Assembly (NCBI GenBank): GCA_958450365.1
Contig: CAUEEP010000536.1
Location: 59,588-123,587 of the forward strand
DNA: 64,000 nucleotides
Direction: 5' to 3'
Source of the DNA: Mesorhabditis belari
Lineage: Eukaryota > Nematoda > Chromadorea > Rhabditida > Rhabditidae
In this document: in pieces, positions 20,865-32,790 of the stretch
Layout of the letters: the number at the start of each line of letters is the position of its first letter
Numbering within the stretch: position 1 is the first letter of the stretch
Notes under the pieces: generated by a model
The model's input: the letters and a program-made list of their open reading frames with translations, nothing else
What the model was told of the DNA's origin: nothing
The model's database searches: none
Position numbers and translations under genes: made by a program

Positions 20865-21075
20865 AGAAGGACTATAAAGGAACTTCAAGGGGGCTTTAAA
20901 TTAGCGGCCGATGAGAGGGAGCAGACGGCGGAAGGGGCTCCTTTATGGTCCTGCTATCTAGCTTCTTGAAAGCTGCTTGAAAGCTCCTTTTCGTATAAAG
21001 TTCCTTAGAGGCTCCTTGAAAGCTCCTTGATAGTCCCTATTTAGTATAAAGTTCCTTCAAAACTCCTTCTTTCTT
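20865..21075. repeat. Degenerate AAAGCTCCTT/TTTAGTCCTT repeat
   Basis: Irregular units such as GAAAGCTCCTTGA and ATAAAGTTCCTT. The reverse-complement family is seen at 37205-37520 and pieces at 6030-6110. Confidence 0.6.
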
Positions 21076-21081
21076 GGTTTA

Positions 21082-22231
21082 TGGTCCTTATTTAGTTCCT
21101 ATAAGAGTTAGAGAAGAAGAGCTGAGAAGTAAACTCTAGAAAGGCTTGGTTCCGTCATAGCTTTATTTCATAACTTTGTTAGTCTTTGCTGAAAATGAAA
21201 GAGAAAAGGGGTTCCTTTTTGAAATTTCATTGAGACAAATTGGCCCGAGGGAATTTTTTTCTCAGGCTATAATCATAAATATTGCTAGGAGCAAAAAGGT
21301 TCCCACCGAAAAAGAACACAAAAAATGGATTTCACATTCTGCTCTCTTCAGTTTTCTTTCCTTTTATTGGTCATCCTTTATTAGTTTTTCCCCACAAACA
21401 TTCATGATGAGTGTTGGAAACGAAGAAAAAGGTAAGTATTATGATCTATTCAATATATCCATTTTCACTAGGTCAATTTTGACGTTTGAGACGCATCTTT
21501 TAAGAAAAAGACGTTTGAGAGGCAGGAAGTAGGCCTGTCAAATTATCGCGTGCCAACGTAGAATATCGGGTTTTGACCCCGTAGAATATTTGTTGTTTCG
21601 CGATTGATGGATTGAATTATAAGATGAGTAAAAATAAGGAATAGCTATAGTCTGCCAATTTGCAGGTCTTTTAAGAGACTCCAACCATGGGCCTTGAGAT
21701 TAACTATATTTCGAGTTGGTAGAGACAATTGGCTAAAGCAGAGTTTATCTCAAGCCATCTCATAAATATTACTAGGGACCAAAGGGTCTCCTCAAAAATA
21801 GGGATGCACATCACTTTGGATACTTCTTTTTGCAACTCCACCTTGCCTAGGAGCAGCATCTGGACCAAACACTGACCAAGACAACTTTCTAATAATAAGA
21901 CTAGCTCCAAATATGTTTGGGCTGGGGACGGAAAGAAAATTTTTTCCAAAATACACAAAATTTAGCGAGGTCAGGATCGAGAGCTGCACAATGGGTGCAA
22001 ATTGAGATTGGAAAAAAAACCCTTGTCGAGGTTGCTAAGGTAAAGTTGGCTTCGACATTGAGGTATCTCGCCTATGGCGATTCACTTATTGTGATTATTG
22101 ATTCACCACTCCACCAACCGCATGAGCCCACCCAATTTTTATAATAATGTAACCGACTTATATTCCAAAGTTTAGATTGACAAACCTCTCGGGCTCATGG
22201 TGATTGGTGGAGTAGACACCCCTTTGGGCGC
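21082..22231 (+). repeat. Inverted duplication arm 1 (pairs with 23665-24802)
   Basis: Runs from GGTCCTTATTTAGTTCC to CCTTTGGGCGC. The reverse complement occupies 23665-24802 with few substitutions and small indels. The inner edge falls inside the first full PDZ exon of the MUPP1-like gene, after GGVDTPLGA. Spacer 22232-23664. Confidence 0.93.
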
Positions 22232-22996
22232 CGTGGTCATCCATGATGTGTTCCCAGATGGAGCGGCTGCCCTTGATGGACGTCTTCGCCCGGGCGATCA
22301 AGTTCTAGAGGTGAAAAATAGCGCTTTGAAAATTGAAAAAACCCTTTGAGGTTAACGGGCTCTCGTTGCGTGGGGTGACTCAGGAGTGGGCAGACTCGTT
22401 TCTACGTCGGACACCTGCGAAATTTAATGTAAATGTTTTTGCAGTAAATTGTCTTCATCATGGTTTGTTGATTTAGGTGCGCCTTCTGATATATCGACAG
22501 GCAAATCTCCAAGACGCGCTTGGTGATCCCGCTCAGGTCTATGACATTTGTGAAGTAAAACTTGTGAAGAAACGAGGAAAAGGTATTTGTTTCAGTTTGA
22601 ATAAAACGCCAGACCTTAGGGTTGGGCCTGATGATTTCTGGTCGAATATGTGGCTCAGGTGTCTATGTAAGCAAAGTCTTCAAAGGAGGAACGGCTGGTG
22701 CCAGTCGTCGAGTTTTTATCGGAGACCAGGTTTGACTAGCGACGACTCGACTCCATATTTAATTAGTTCATGCTTATATAGCTTCCAAACTTTAGATTCT
22801 TGCGGTCAATTGGAACGACGTGGCTGCTCACACCCAAGAAGAATTGGCAATTATACTGAAGGTGAGAATTTTTACCTCATATTTTCTATTGGCTTAGATT
22901 ACTGAATTTTTAATATGAATTACCTAGGTTTTTGTTGGAAAGTTGACAGTAAAATTGGGACGCTGGAAGATCGCGGAAACTGTTGATAAAATTTAA
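21966..22996 (+). CDS. mpz-1: MUPP1/PATJ (MPZ-1)-like multi-PDZ protein, C-terminal exons
   Basis: Exons 21966-22039, 22176-22310, 22351-22428, 22477-22582, 22620-22729, 22796-22861 and 22928-22996 join in phase with no internal stop and end at TAA. They encode about 211 residues and two PDZ domains. The first is [53 protein letters not shown]. The second is [43 protein letters not shown]. 'KPLGL' and 'GKGLGL' are the carboxylate-binding loops. Spacing, the LRRTP-x-VRLLIYR-type linker and the closing GRWK match the adjacent PDZ pair near the C-terminus of MUPP1/PATJ scaffold proteins, which organise junction and receptor complexes at the plasma membrane. AATAAA follows 20 bp after the stop. 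Upstream PDZ exons are missing; 21800-21960 holds a weak relic (NFLIIRLAPNMFGLGT). Probably a 3' gene fragment, though its frame is clean. Confidence 0.82.
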
Positions 22997-23015
22997 TCAG
23001 AAGAACCTGCCCGAC

Positions 23016-23021
23016 AATAAA
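23016..23021 (+). terminator. Polyadenylation signal AATAAA of the MUPP1-like gene
   Basis: AATAAA 20 bp after the TAA stop at 22996. Confidence 0.65.
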
Positions 23022-23664
23022 TCCTTCCTAACCCTTCTAACGAGAGCTTTTCTATTTTTCGATCTGCATTTAAGCAAACTTCTCAGTTTTTGTGAGATCA
23101 GTGAATGAATTTTTAAGAGCTGTGTTATTTTTGCCTCGTCATTATGTTATATGTTTTGTGCACCCTCTTTCAATGTCCAATCACAATAAATTAAAGTTTT
23201 TAAAAGCGATCAGATTTATGGAAATCTGGAGTTTTATGATAAAACAACAAGCAATTTTTCGACACTTAGAAAGATACGGAATCGATTGGAAAGATATGGA
23301 AAGACAGAAAGATAGAAAATCGAATTAAAATCCTTCCATATCTTTCTACTCAAAATTCGATTAGAACGATATGGAAAATAGGGCGATTCTTGTTCACAGT
23401 TGACATCTAGGAGTTATTATTTTCACAGTAAAGATTTAACCGCGAGTCTTGTTCACAGTTGAAATCTTTGAACTTGGGGCTTTGAACGAGCGACTTATGC
23501 TACAAGGTATCACAAGATAACCCTGAATAACCCAAAGAAATAAATCCTATTGGAACTCTAACCCAAAATAAACTACCTAACGCCATAACAGGACTTCAAA
23601 CTCTTACTTAAGCATAACTCTTGGAAGTTAAAGATCATTGTCTTGGAGTGACGATGGTGGTCAT
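23022..23664. other. Spacer of the 21/24 kb palindrome, no gene
   Basis: Contains two to three TTGTTCACAGTTGA(A/C)ATCT units (23385-23465) of the family forming the array at 36830-37205, and AGATATGGAAAGACAGAAAGATAG-type purine-rich sequence. Confidence 0.5.
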
Positions 23665-24013
23665 GCGCCCAAAGGGGTGTCTACTCCACCAATCACCATG
23701 AGCCCGAGAGGTTTGTCAATCTAAACTTTGGAATATAAGTCGGTTACATTATTATAAAAATTGGGTGGGCTCATGCGGTTGGTGGAGTGGTGAATCAATA
23801 ATCACAATAAGTGAATCGCCATAGGCGAGATACCTCAATGTCGAAGCCAACTTTACCTTAGCAACCTCGACAAGGGTTTTTTTTCCAATCTCAATTTGCA
23901 CCCATTGTGCAGCTCTCGATCCTGACCTCGCTAAATTTTGTGTATTTTGGAAAAAATTTTCTTTCCGTCCCCAGCCCAAACATATTTGGAGCTAGTCTTA
24001 TTATTAGAAAGTT
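23665..24013 (-). pseudogene. Duplicate MUPP1-like 5' exons on the opposite strand, truncated
   Basis: On the minus strand, the exon ending TLVEVAK and the start of the PDZ exon ([19 protein letters not shown]) repeat the arrangement at 21966-22231. The PDZ exon stops mid-domain at the arm boundary, so this copy cannot make a full PDZ fold. Any transcript from it would be complementary to the 5' part of the gene at 21966-22996. Confidence 0.8.
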
Positions 24014-24802
24014 GTCTTGGTCGGTGTTTGGTCCAGATGCTGCTCCTAGGCAAGGTGGAGTTGCAAAAAGAAGTATCCAAAGTGATGTGCATCCCTATTT
24101 TTGAGGAGACCCTTTGGTCCCTAGTATTATTTATGAGATGGCTTGAGACAAGCTCTGCTTTGCATTGTCTCTACCAACTCGAAATATAGTTAATCTCAAG
24201 GCCCATGGTTGAGTCTCTTAAAAGACCTGCAAATTGGCAGACTATAGCTATTCCTTATTTTTACTCATCTTATAATTCAATCCATCAATCGCGAAACAAC
24301 AAATATTCTACGGGGTCAAAACCCGATATTCTACGTTGGCACGCGATAATTTGACAGGCCTACTTCCTGCCTCTCAAACGTCTTTTTCTTAAAAGATGCG
24401 TCTCAAACGTCAAAATTGACCTAGTGAAAATGGATATATTGAATAGATCATAATACTTACCTTTTTCTTCGTTTCCAACACTCTGATGTTTGTAGGAAAA
24501 ACTATAAAGGATGACCAATAAAAGGAAAGAAAACTGAAGAGAGCAGAATGTGAAATCCATTTTTTGTGTTCTTTTTCGGTGGGAACCTTTTTGCTCCTAG
24601 CAATATTTATGATTATAGCCTGAGAAAAAAATTCCCTCGGGCCAATTTGTCTCAATGAAATTTCAAAAAGGAACCCCTTTTCTCTTTCATTTTCAGCAAA
24701 GACTAACAAAGTTATGAAATAAAGCTATGACGGAACCAAGCCTTTCTAGAGTTTACTTCTCAGCTCTTCTTCTCTAACTCTTATAGGAACTAAATAAGGA
24801 CC
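23665..24802 (-). repeat. Inverted duplication arm 2 (pairs with 21082-22231)
   Basis: Mirror of arm 1. It ends at 23665 with GCGCCCAAAGG. Beyond this the two sides differ completely. Confidence 0.93.
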
Positions 24803-25139
24803 GTGCTGCAATACCATTGCAGGATAGCATTGCAGGATTGAACGGATACCATTGCAAGCAATTCGAATTATAATGCCATTTTGAAAAAGCTACTTTTTGA
24901 AAAAGAAATCTAACTGCCTGCCCCCTTCTAAAAAGCGGCTGAATTCATTAAAGGAAAGAAGGGGTTGTTCATTCACTATCAGTTTTCCCCTTTTTCATCT
25001 CCTCCGGGGCTCATTCCGGCTCATGCCTGCCTCCGTCTCACCCCACCCCTCGATTCGACGGCGAGTGATCCGAAAATAGACTCGCAGAAAGACGAAGAGC
25101 AAAAAGATAGCAAAAAGATGGCACTCAAGTTTCTCCAAT

Positions 25140-25540
25140 CAAATTCGAGCGGATCGCGTGGATTTGATTGGGATTTTACTTATAATGGCCCAATATTCCC
25201 GAATCGGGTCAATCTTTAACGAGTTTTGAGACAATAACAGATTTTCAAAAAGCACACAAGTCAAGTTGTTTCGTTCCTGTTTGGATATGAAGCTCTCGTG
25301 CTGCCCATCGCTGAAGGACAGGTGACGCAGAGGCAAGAAAAGACATGAATGGGGAAAGGCACGGTAAGCGGGACAGGAAAAAGGAGGAATGGCAATTCGA
25401 TCTACATATGCATCCGATGATATTCAGAATATTTAAATTGGCTAGTCCAACATTAAGATATTTGAGCTCAAAGTTGGGGTGCAAAAGGGGATGAGTATCG
25501 AATAGAATGCACTTTAAAAGAACACGTCATGCACAAGGGT
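25140..25540 (+). repeat. R1 fragment (copy E)
   Basis: Matches R1 around 30800-30900 joined to 30420-30620 and then a tail TATCGAATAGAATGCACTTT that recurs at 58131. An internally rearranged fragment. Confidence 0.75.
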
Positions 25541-25779
25541 CTCGTAGCTTCGAGTTTAGCAAATTTCGAAGTGTAATATCTTTTTTCCAGTCAGGCGAAT
25601 TTTTCAGCTGTCAGAATTTCTATTTTTACATGCAAGAAAAACTTTAATAGACAAAAATTTTTAAAAAACGAAAAACGGGCGGAGTTTTGGTGCTCTCGTA
25701 ACATTTGAAAAAACACAGAAATTATCAAATTTTAATCCTTCTTAATCGCAATCGTCCCTTATCCTGGTTCAGCTTGTCC

Positions 25780-26250
25780 GTGATGTTCCTCATCTAAACT
25801 TTCAACACAAAAATGCAAGATACTCCGACTTATGTTGTAGAAATGATGTAGCTCATCCAACGTGATATTTGCTTTCCAAAAGATCAGCAATAACTTCGTC
25901 GACGGTCGTCGTCAAATAGTGACAAACTGACTCCTCCAAGAGCTCGCCGATGCCGTAGAAACTGAAAGAGAAATGTTAAGATAGAAGATCTAGCTTATGA
26001 CAAAATAAAGCCATTTTATATGCAACTTTCGGACATGATTTTTACCTACAACGAGAACTTTTTAGCCGTACTTTGGATTCGCAAAGAGTCTTCGGTAGAG
26101 ATAGGTGCCTGCGGTACTCCATTACACTCTGCTTTGTGGTGATCGTCCCGGGGTGCAAAAAACACCATTGAACAAATATTTTATTAGTAAGTTTGAACGA
26201 GATTGGGACGGAGTACTTCAAGTGTTTGTAGCAAATGGAAAATTTCAAAA
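25780..26250 (-). pseudogene. Unrecognised exon-like blocks
   Basis: The minus strand shows a first block (TITTKQSVMEYRRHLSLPKT to about 26050), a GT-AG intron-like gap, and a second block (FYGIGELLEESVCHYLTTTV...DEVIADLLESKYHV). A frameshifted continuation LDELHHFYNISRSILHFC...HGQAEPG then meets a stop. Composition is protein-like but at least one frameshift is needed. I do not recognise the family. Confidence 0.3.
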
Positions 26251-27738
26251 ACTGAGGCTAGAATTTCATGGTTGAGGGCTTAAAATTCAAAAATTTGGAG
26301 CTGGTTTCATCTCTGTTTGTCTGTTTAATTGTTAATTTTTATCAGAGCAAACCACTCAGAAAGCTTACCATGATACCTTTATAATGACTTTGATAATATA
26401 AATTGCTTGACAAAGATATCTGGCCACAGCACACCAACAAATGGAAAGATTTAACGCCTAACAAGCAGCTGACATAGCTAACAAGCAGCTGTCACACCTA
26501 AGAAGCAGTGGAAACGCCTAACAAGCAGCTGACATTTAAGTCTCGTCGTCTTTTAAGATTTCGAAAATAGAAAAAATCTTTTCTAGCTTACTTAAGCTAG
26601 CAATAATGACGAAATAGTCAAAATAGACTCAATTCTTGTTTCAAAGTCAAAGTTGTTTCAAAGAAGTTGTGTTCTTGAAGTATATTTTGTGCTCGAAACA
26701 CACTCTTTCTAGTCCATTTCTGAAGTTCTTTTATATATGTTTCGTATTCGGACAATGAATGATTAACATTTGCATTTGTTCAGCGAGAAAGTGATGAATC
26801 AATAAAAAGAAAGAAATCGACAAATTCCAAAAATCTTTTTGTGCAGAGAGAAAGAAAATTCGACAACAATTCTATCAATTCTAGTAAGAGAGCCGATTTG
26901 GAGTAATTCGAGGTGAAAAAGGAGATCATTCCAAACGTTAGTCGAATTCTGTAAATGTTTTTAGTTAAATTTTGATAGTTTAGCTGGAGTTTATCTCTAA
27001 CACCAGGAAAGGCTTTTAACTGGACTTTCCCTGTAAACCAGACAAAGCTAGACCCAGGCCCTGGATCTAGCTTGACCCATCCAGCCCTGCTTTGAGCTGC
27101 TTGTCTCTTCCTGGTGCAGCCGAGTCTTAGCTTAGCCTAGCTTAAACCCTAGGGTTTTAATAATTTTGTTAGGCTTTTTACAGATTTGTTGATATTGATC
27201 ATTGATCATTAATGTCGTTGTTGTTTTACCTTCAAAACTCACCCGTATATGGCTCAGACTTGATTTTCCCCATTCAGAGGGTGTTCTTGACGACGGTGTA
27301 ACACCACTGAATCTCAAAAAGTCCGCCAAAGACGCACTGATCCTTGATTCTGAAAATTGAGATTTTTATGGGTGTTGTTTGGAAAGTTTAAAAGCTCGAT
27401 GCTTAGTTTAAAAGCTTGAAAGCTCGATGAAATCTCTTTACTTTAAAGCTAACTATTTGTATCATAAAAATACAAATTTGAATGGATAAATCTCCCTTTA
27501 AAGGATTCTGTTCTGATTCTGATTTAACTGGATTCTGTCCAGTTAGCTGTTAGTATTAATCGTTTAGCTGTTAACGTTAATAGTTTAGCTGGAGTTTATC
27601 TAAAGTGAGTGATTTAACTGGATTCTAACACCAAGAAAGGTTTTTAACTGGATTCCAACACCAGGAAAGGTTTTTAACTGGACTACCATCACAGAAATTC
27701 GTTTAAAGTTTTAGCATTAAATTAAAACGAACCAAAAA

Positions 27739-27933
27739 ATGAAACATGCACATGTCCGGTTCCTCATCTTCACCATTTGGACAATCTCGATTTCCATTAC
27801 ACAAATCAACCGCTCTGATACAAGGCCAATCGATTGGATCATGCGGCTAAAATGGGAACATTTAAAATATCTATCTTACTCGAGTAATATCGGAACAAGC
27901 TATGGTACCCTTCGAAGCACCGCTGATATCTAG
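27739..27933 (+). other. Recurring short frame with signal-peptide-like start
   Basis: MKHAHVRFLIFTIWTISISI begins a 64-codon frame. The D copy at 62292 keeps this start with one residue change in the first 25, and both have basic residues followed by a hydrophobic core. After residue 30 the copies differ by a 9-bp in-frame gap and different ends. A secreted peptide is conceivable but unsupported beyond this. Confidence 0.25.
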
Positions 27934-30900
27934 CACCACACAACTCACTCTAAGTGAAGGACAAGGAGCCCATTTTTCTGTGGAAAATCTTTCTGCTCGA
28001 CACTGAAAGATTTTTAGTTTTTGTTTACTTTTAAAATACTAAGCTGAAACTTGTTTCATTTAATCGTCTATATTTTAAAGTTAATAAATCTTAAAATATC
28101 TCTTATACAAACTCTATAAGATCTTATGCAAATAAAATAAACTCTCTTATACAAATTGCTTTTTAAATTTGCTTTAAATTTTAAATTAAAATTGCTCTAA
28201 AAACCCACCTCTTAAATTCGTGAAATTCAATAGCTTCTCCTTGTCCTGAAAATTTGAAATCATTCACTTAAAACCTCTGGATTTTACCTTGTAAAAAGAA
28301 TAAAGCCAAAATCTACTGGTTTTCCATTGGATTTTTTTGCTATTACTAAGCCAATTAAAAATTTGATTTTTAATTAATTTCAATTGTTTTTTGACGTCAG
28401 TAATGGAAAGTATAGAAAAAGAAAGGTGTTATTTTAAAGGAAAACGTCTGGAATGACTTGTGATAGAAAGAAAAGGAAAGCTTCTAATGGAAAAAAGGAA
28501 GAGATTATTGCATCACAGATTCAATTTTGAGCCTAGACTTTGAAATTCCCATTGTATTGGAGGATTGGAGAAAAACAAATGAAAGATCTGGAGATTGTTC
28601 GGGTTTTGTTCAAGCTCCGGTTTATTTTTCGTTCGATTAAAGTTAGAAAAATAAAGAAGACAAATTAATATGCAAATTGTCTAATATAATAGATTTTATT
28701 AATGCGTTTTCGCACTTTATTCCTTTCTAAATAAAGTATTTAATAAATGATTTATCTATAAATGATTTATCTATAATTTAATAATTTATTTATAAATGAT
28801 ATAAGTTATTCCACTAGCATTTGGAAATGAGAAACAGATTCGCACGGAAAACTAACGAAAAGCCATTTTTTGAAACGTGGAAACATCCATTTTTTGGCTC
28901 TGCTGCCCTTTACTTTACTAAAATAGCTGTAAAATCTTTTAGAAAAGAGATAACTCAAGACAGTTTTTGTACCCATCGATCTGTATTGGATTCAGCTTTA
29001 GCATAAGCTATGAAACGTCAAAACTTGACAAATTGAAGGTACACTCCCCAAATTTCCGAAAGAACTTTTCCATCAACCCAATATCAATTAATCTAATGCC
29101 TGCTGCATTAGAAAGGCCTATTATTTTTCTACAGAATCAAGAAATGTTATGAAAATTTGTTTTTTGGTATTATTAGTTTAGTTTAGCATTAGTTTAGTAT
29201 TATAAAGTTTATATTCTATAGTTTTTTATGTAGGCATGAAGTCGGATAGTCAAAAAAAGGCGACAGCGCGAAGACCCAATTTAAGCGTTTTATGATTTAC
29301 ATAAACCTTTTGTTGTCAATGATTGTCAATGCCAATGTCAACTATGGCCGAATTTTGAGAATATCTGTTCAACCGATTCCTTTATAGAGGTTTTTATCGA
29401 ATTTTACAAAGAAATTGGTTTCTTTACACTTAAAGTCACTTGGAAGACTAAAATAGACTAAAATCGGGTTGAAATGATAGAAAAGTGAATGGAAAACATT
29501 TCCTATTTAAAGGAATTTGTGCTTTTGTCATTTCAATGTTATAAATGCTAGTAAAACAAGATTACCAAGATTACAAAGATTTATTGATCAAAAGATCATT
29601 GTAAGCTAAACTCAGCCACTTAATCATTATCGTCAAACGATTTCTTTAAGATTTAAAACAAACTCGTGGAGCTGCTTCTGAAAGATGTTGTGTAGAGTGA
29701 TGAGAAGGATGAAAAATGACACCACAATTCTTTTACCCATACGATCCTTCTGCAAATTTTTTTGTGAATATAGAAGAAAAAAGCTTCGTAAAATAGAGGA
29801 TTAAAAAAGTGAGAAATGAGAAAAAGAATGCAAAAGATTTGTGGACGGTGAAAGGAAGGAAAAACAGAAATTTTGAATATATCTTTGGGGAATCTTGTGA
29901 TCTATTGGAGACTTGACAATGAAGATTTGAAGACAAGAAAATGAAGAAAAGAAAAAGTTTATTTTGATAGGTTAGCGCACAAAATAGAAAGCATCATGAG
30001 ATTTGCAAAGGTTTTTTTTACAAAAATTCCTGAATGAGCTGAGCATCTCAATTAAAAGAATTAAAATAATTTCCAAAATAAATCTGAGAGCTGGAAATTT
30101 TTTGAACAAATTATTGATTGATTGACCAGCCTACACTTGATCAAGATTTGAATGTTATTGATTTTCAACAACAAGAAAGAATCTAGTATTGGGTTTTGCG
30201 TTCTTTGCTGAACAAATCAACGCTTTGCTGAACAAATCAAAGCTCTGCTGAACAAATCAAAGCTTAGTGAAAGGAAAAAGATTAGCGAAAGGGAAAAGAT
30301 TAGTGAAAGGAGTGCTTGGATTGGCGTGAAAATTGAAGATTGACGTGACCTGAACTTGGATTGACTCTTTTTCGCATTTGTTTTTGATCTAAAGAAAAAT
30401 GAGAGGACACCGAAAAAATAGGATACCCATCGCTGAAGGAAAGCAGGTGACGCGGAGCCAAGAAAAGACATGAATGGGGAAAGGCACGGTAAGCGGGACA
30501 GGAAAAAGGAGGAATGGCAATTCGATCTACATATGCATCCGATGATATTCAGAATATTTAAATTGAAAAGTCCAACATTAAGATATTTGAGCTCAAAGTT
30601 GGGGTGCAAAAGGGGATGTAATATCTTTTTTCCAGATGGTCGCTGTCCCACTTCGTACCTCTGAAACGGAATCTTGCTTTATCACAGGAAAAATCTGGAA
30701 TTTATCAATTCAGGAAAAGCTTTATTACCCCGAAATGTAGCGGAACTGGACGATCATCGATCGAATCGAGGCGGAGACCTGCACGAATTTGGCGAATCGG
30801 GCCAATCTTTAACGAGTTTTGAGACAATAACAGATTTTCAAAAAGCACACAAGTCAAGTCGTTTCGTTCCTGTTTGGATATGAAGCTCTCGTGTTGCCCA

Positions 30901-31199
30901 TCGCTGAAGGAAAGCAGGTGACGACTTTTCAGAAAATGTAGTACGAAGTAGTACGAAGTTCAGAAAGTACGAGTTTTGAGACAATAACAGATTTTCAAAA
31001 AGCACACAAGTCAAGTTGTTTCGTTCCTGTTTGTTTGCATAGCAAGCATAAGAAATCTTCTAACCCTTGTAAGCTGATTTAAATTAAACCAGACGCAGAC
31101 CAGGATATCAGAAGCGTTCTTAATAAATTCTTGATTCTTATATACTAGTAAATCTCGTCACAAAGGCTCTCCTGGAAAAAACTGTAAGCAGCTAGCTGG

Positions 31200-31510
31200 T
31201 GGTGGTGCTCTAGTAGAAGATGCTCTAGTAGGAGATGATTAAGATGCTCTATTAGAAGTTGATTAAGATGCTCTAGTAGAAGATGATCAGATGCTCTAGT
31301 AAAATCATCTTAATCATCTTCTACTAGAGCATCTTAATCATCTTCTACTAGAGCATCTTAATCATCTTCTACTAGAACATCTTAATCATCTTCTACTAGA
31401 GCATCTTAATCCTCTTCTGCTAGAACATCTTAATCATCTTCTACTAGAGCATCTTAATCCTCTTCTACTAAAGCATCTTAATCATCTTCTATTAGAGCAT
31501 CTTAAGCATA
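31200..31510. repeat. 24-bp tandem array, inverted copy (copy B)
   Basis: Same unit and orientation switch as at 141-430, reading CATCTTAATCATCTTCTACT on the plus strand. It joins R1 to the transposase remnant. Confidence 0.85.
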
Positions 31511-32079
31511 GCATAACAAAACAAAAGGGTTACACTTATAGCCATCATCCCGAGCTGTCAGCATCACTGTTATCCTCCAGTCGAGAGAAGGGAAACTTCT
31601 CGCGCACCTCTTTCGTTAATCGTAAGGCTGTTGGATTGAGCAAGAAATATCCCAGTCTCATCGCAGGCAAAGATCGACTCTTAATTGTTTCTCTTTCTCA
31701 ACTTCTTTAAATAGAGGATAAAATCGATAAGCTTTTTGATGTACTCTTCAGGTTCCCTTTGACAGACAGTTGTTGGTCGACGCGTCGAGAGGTGATGTCT
31801 TTCCATAAAACAACTTAGCCAGCCAATCGATGCTGAAAATTTCTCGTCGTTTTTCCATCTTAATCATGCTTATTCGAGCTTGGCTTTGGATTATTTTGCG
31901 AGTCAATCGCAATTTCTTTAATAGCTTTTCTCGGATCCAATTGACAAGCTCGTTGTCGAAAGCTGCGTCCTTCAATTTCGACCACCACTTCAAGGCGCTT
32001 CAATTGTTTTCGTTTTTGTTTCACAAGATCGTCCTTTTGCTTACACCACTGGAGAACATTTTGCCGATGAACACTGATT
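31502..32079 (-). pseudogene. CENP-B/pogo-type transposase, N-terminal HTHs plus start of DDE domain
   Basis: Read from 32079 downwards: RQNVLQWCKQKDDLVKQKRK (end of the N-terminal Psq-type helix-turn-helix); a frameshift; KLKDAAFDNELVNWIREKLL...LTRKIIQSQA..IFSIDWLAKLF (CENP-B/Tc5-type helix-turn-helix with its conserved aromatic 'GWL..F' end); a second frameshift; MERHHLSTRRPTTVCQREPE then EYIKKLIDFIL; a stop; ESIFACDETGIFLAQSN (first catalytic Asp); and, after another stop and frameshift, ITVMLTARDDGYKCNPF. The rest of the catalytic domain is replaced by the 24-bp array. The order of parts is that of CENP-B-like DDE transposases. Clearly dead. Copy A at 1-155 starts within the same gene. 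Confidence 0.85.
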
Positions 32080-32599
32080 AGACGTAGTTGATTAGAGTAG
32101 CTGATTAGACGACTATAAATCTTGCGAGGAATGCCTTTTTATGAAAATAGACTTGGCTAAAAATTAGAGTAAAAATGAGCTGTAGGTCAAAAAAGCAAAA
32201 TGCAAAAACGCTGACTCTGTGAACAACAGCTCTTTTATGATTGAACAACTTACGATTTACAGTAAAGAATGAGTGTTTTAAATGTTTTAGGCCAAAAAAT
32301 ACTGTCTTCAAGCGCTTTCCTTACTCTGCTCCGGGATTTTTCTTTCTCCGGCAGTCAATCGTTTTCTATTCGCATCGCGTTTGGGACGAGTTTATCAAAC
32401 CACACTCGTTCATTGGTGAGTCTTTAAAGATAATCAACTACTTTTGCAGTCATCACTATCTAATAGAATCAGAAAAAAGTTTTGAAAAAAGTACAGAAAC
32501 AAGCTTGAAAACAAGAATTAAGAGCAAAAGCAAAAAAAGGACAAGGTTATGAAGAGTCATTTAGAATTAAGTCCACTTCGAGATAGCGATCTATGACTA

Positions 32600-32790
32600 C
32601 TCATTTCAGAATTGGTGTTTGGCCTTCACAATTCATCGCACAGAATCAGGGCGAACAATCTATCGATCCCATTCATCGGAACCACGACAACAGCAACAAC
32701 TACAGCCATAGCCACCCATTCATCTGCCAATGCACAGCCCACAACGTGTTCGTTTTTGAAAACATTAATCTTGAATAATATTTAACTCTG
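32600..32790 (+). repeat. Dispersed 170-bp block (copy 1)
   Basis: Block containing AATTCATCGCACAG, CCCATTCATC, a CGACAACAGCAACAAC stretch, CACCCATTCATCTGCCAATG and TCGTTTTTGAAAACATTAAT. Related copies are at 46980-47190 (inverted) and 53400-53480 (partial, inverted). In one frame it reads Gln/Pro-rich, so it may derive from a coding exon, but all frames are broken in at least one copy. Confidence 0.6.

Larger units (their letters stand above)
26220..31658 (+). repeat. Long dispersed repeat R1, copy B (longest)
   Basis: 26220-28330 matches 60890-62900 in the same orientation. 27840-31000 matches 54110-57200. 28140-31658 matches 1-3530 inverted. Landmarks in order are: the GTTTGTAGCAAATGGAAAAT start, a 22-residue signal-peptide-like frame at 27739, a TGACGTCA site at about 28393, AT-rich linkers, tandem ATCGCTGAAGGAAAGCAGGTGACG blocks, the 24-bp array, and the transposase remnant. 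No terminal inverted repeat or target duplication was found. Confidence 0.85.

Noticed and set aside
26220..31658. R1 as an LTR retrotransposon or Polinton/Maverick
   Set aside because: No reverse transcriptase, integrase, capsid or polymerase motifs on either strand, and no matching termini.
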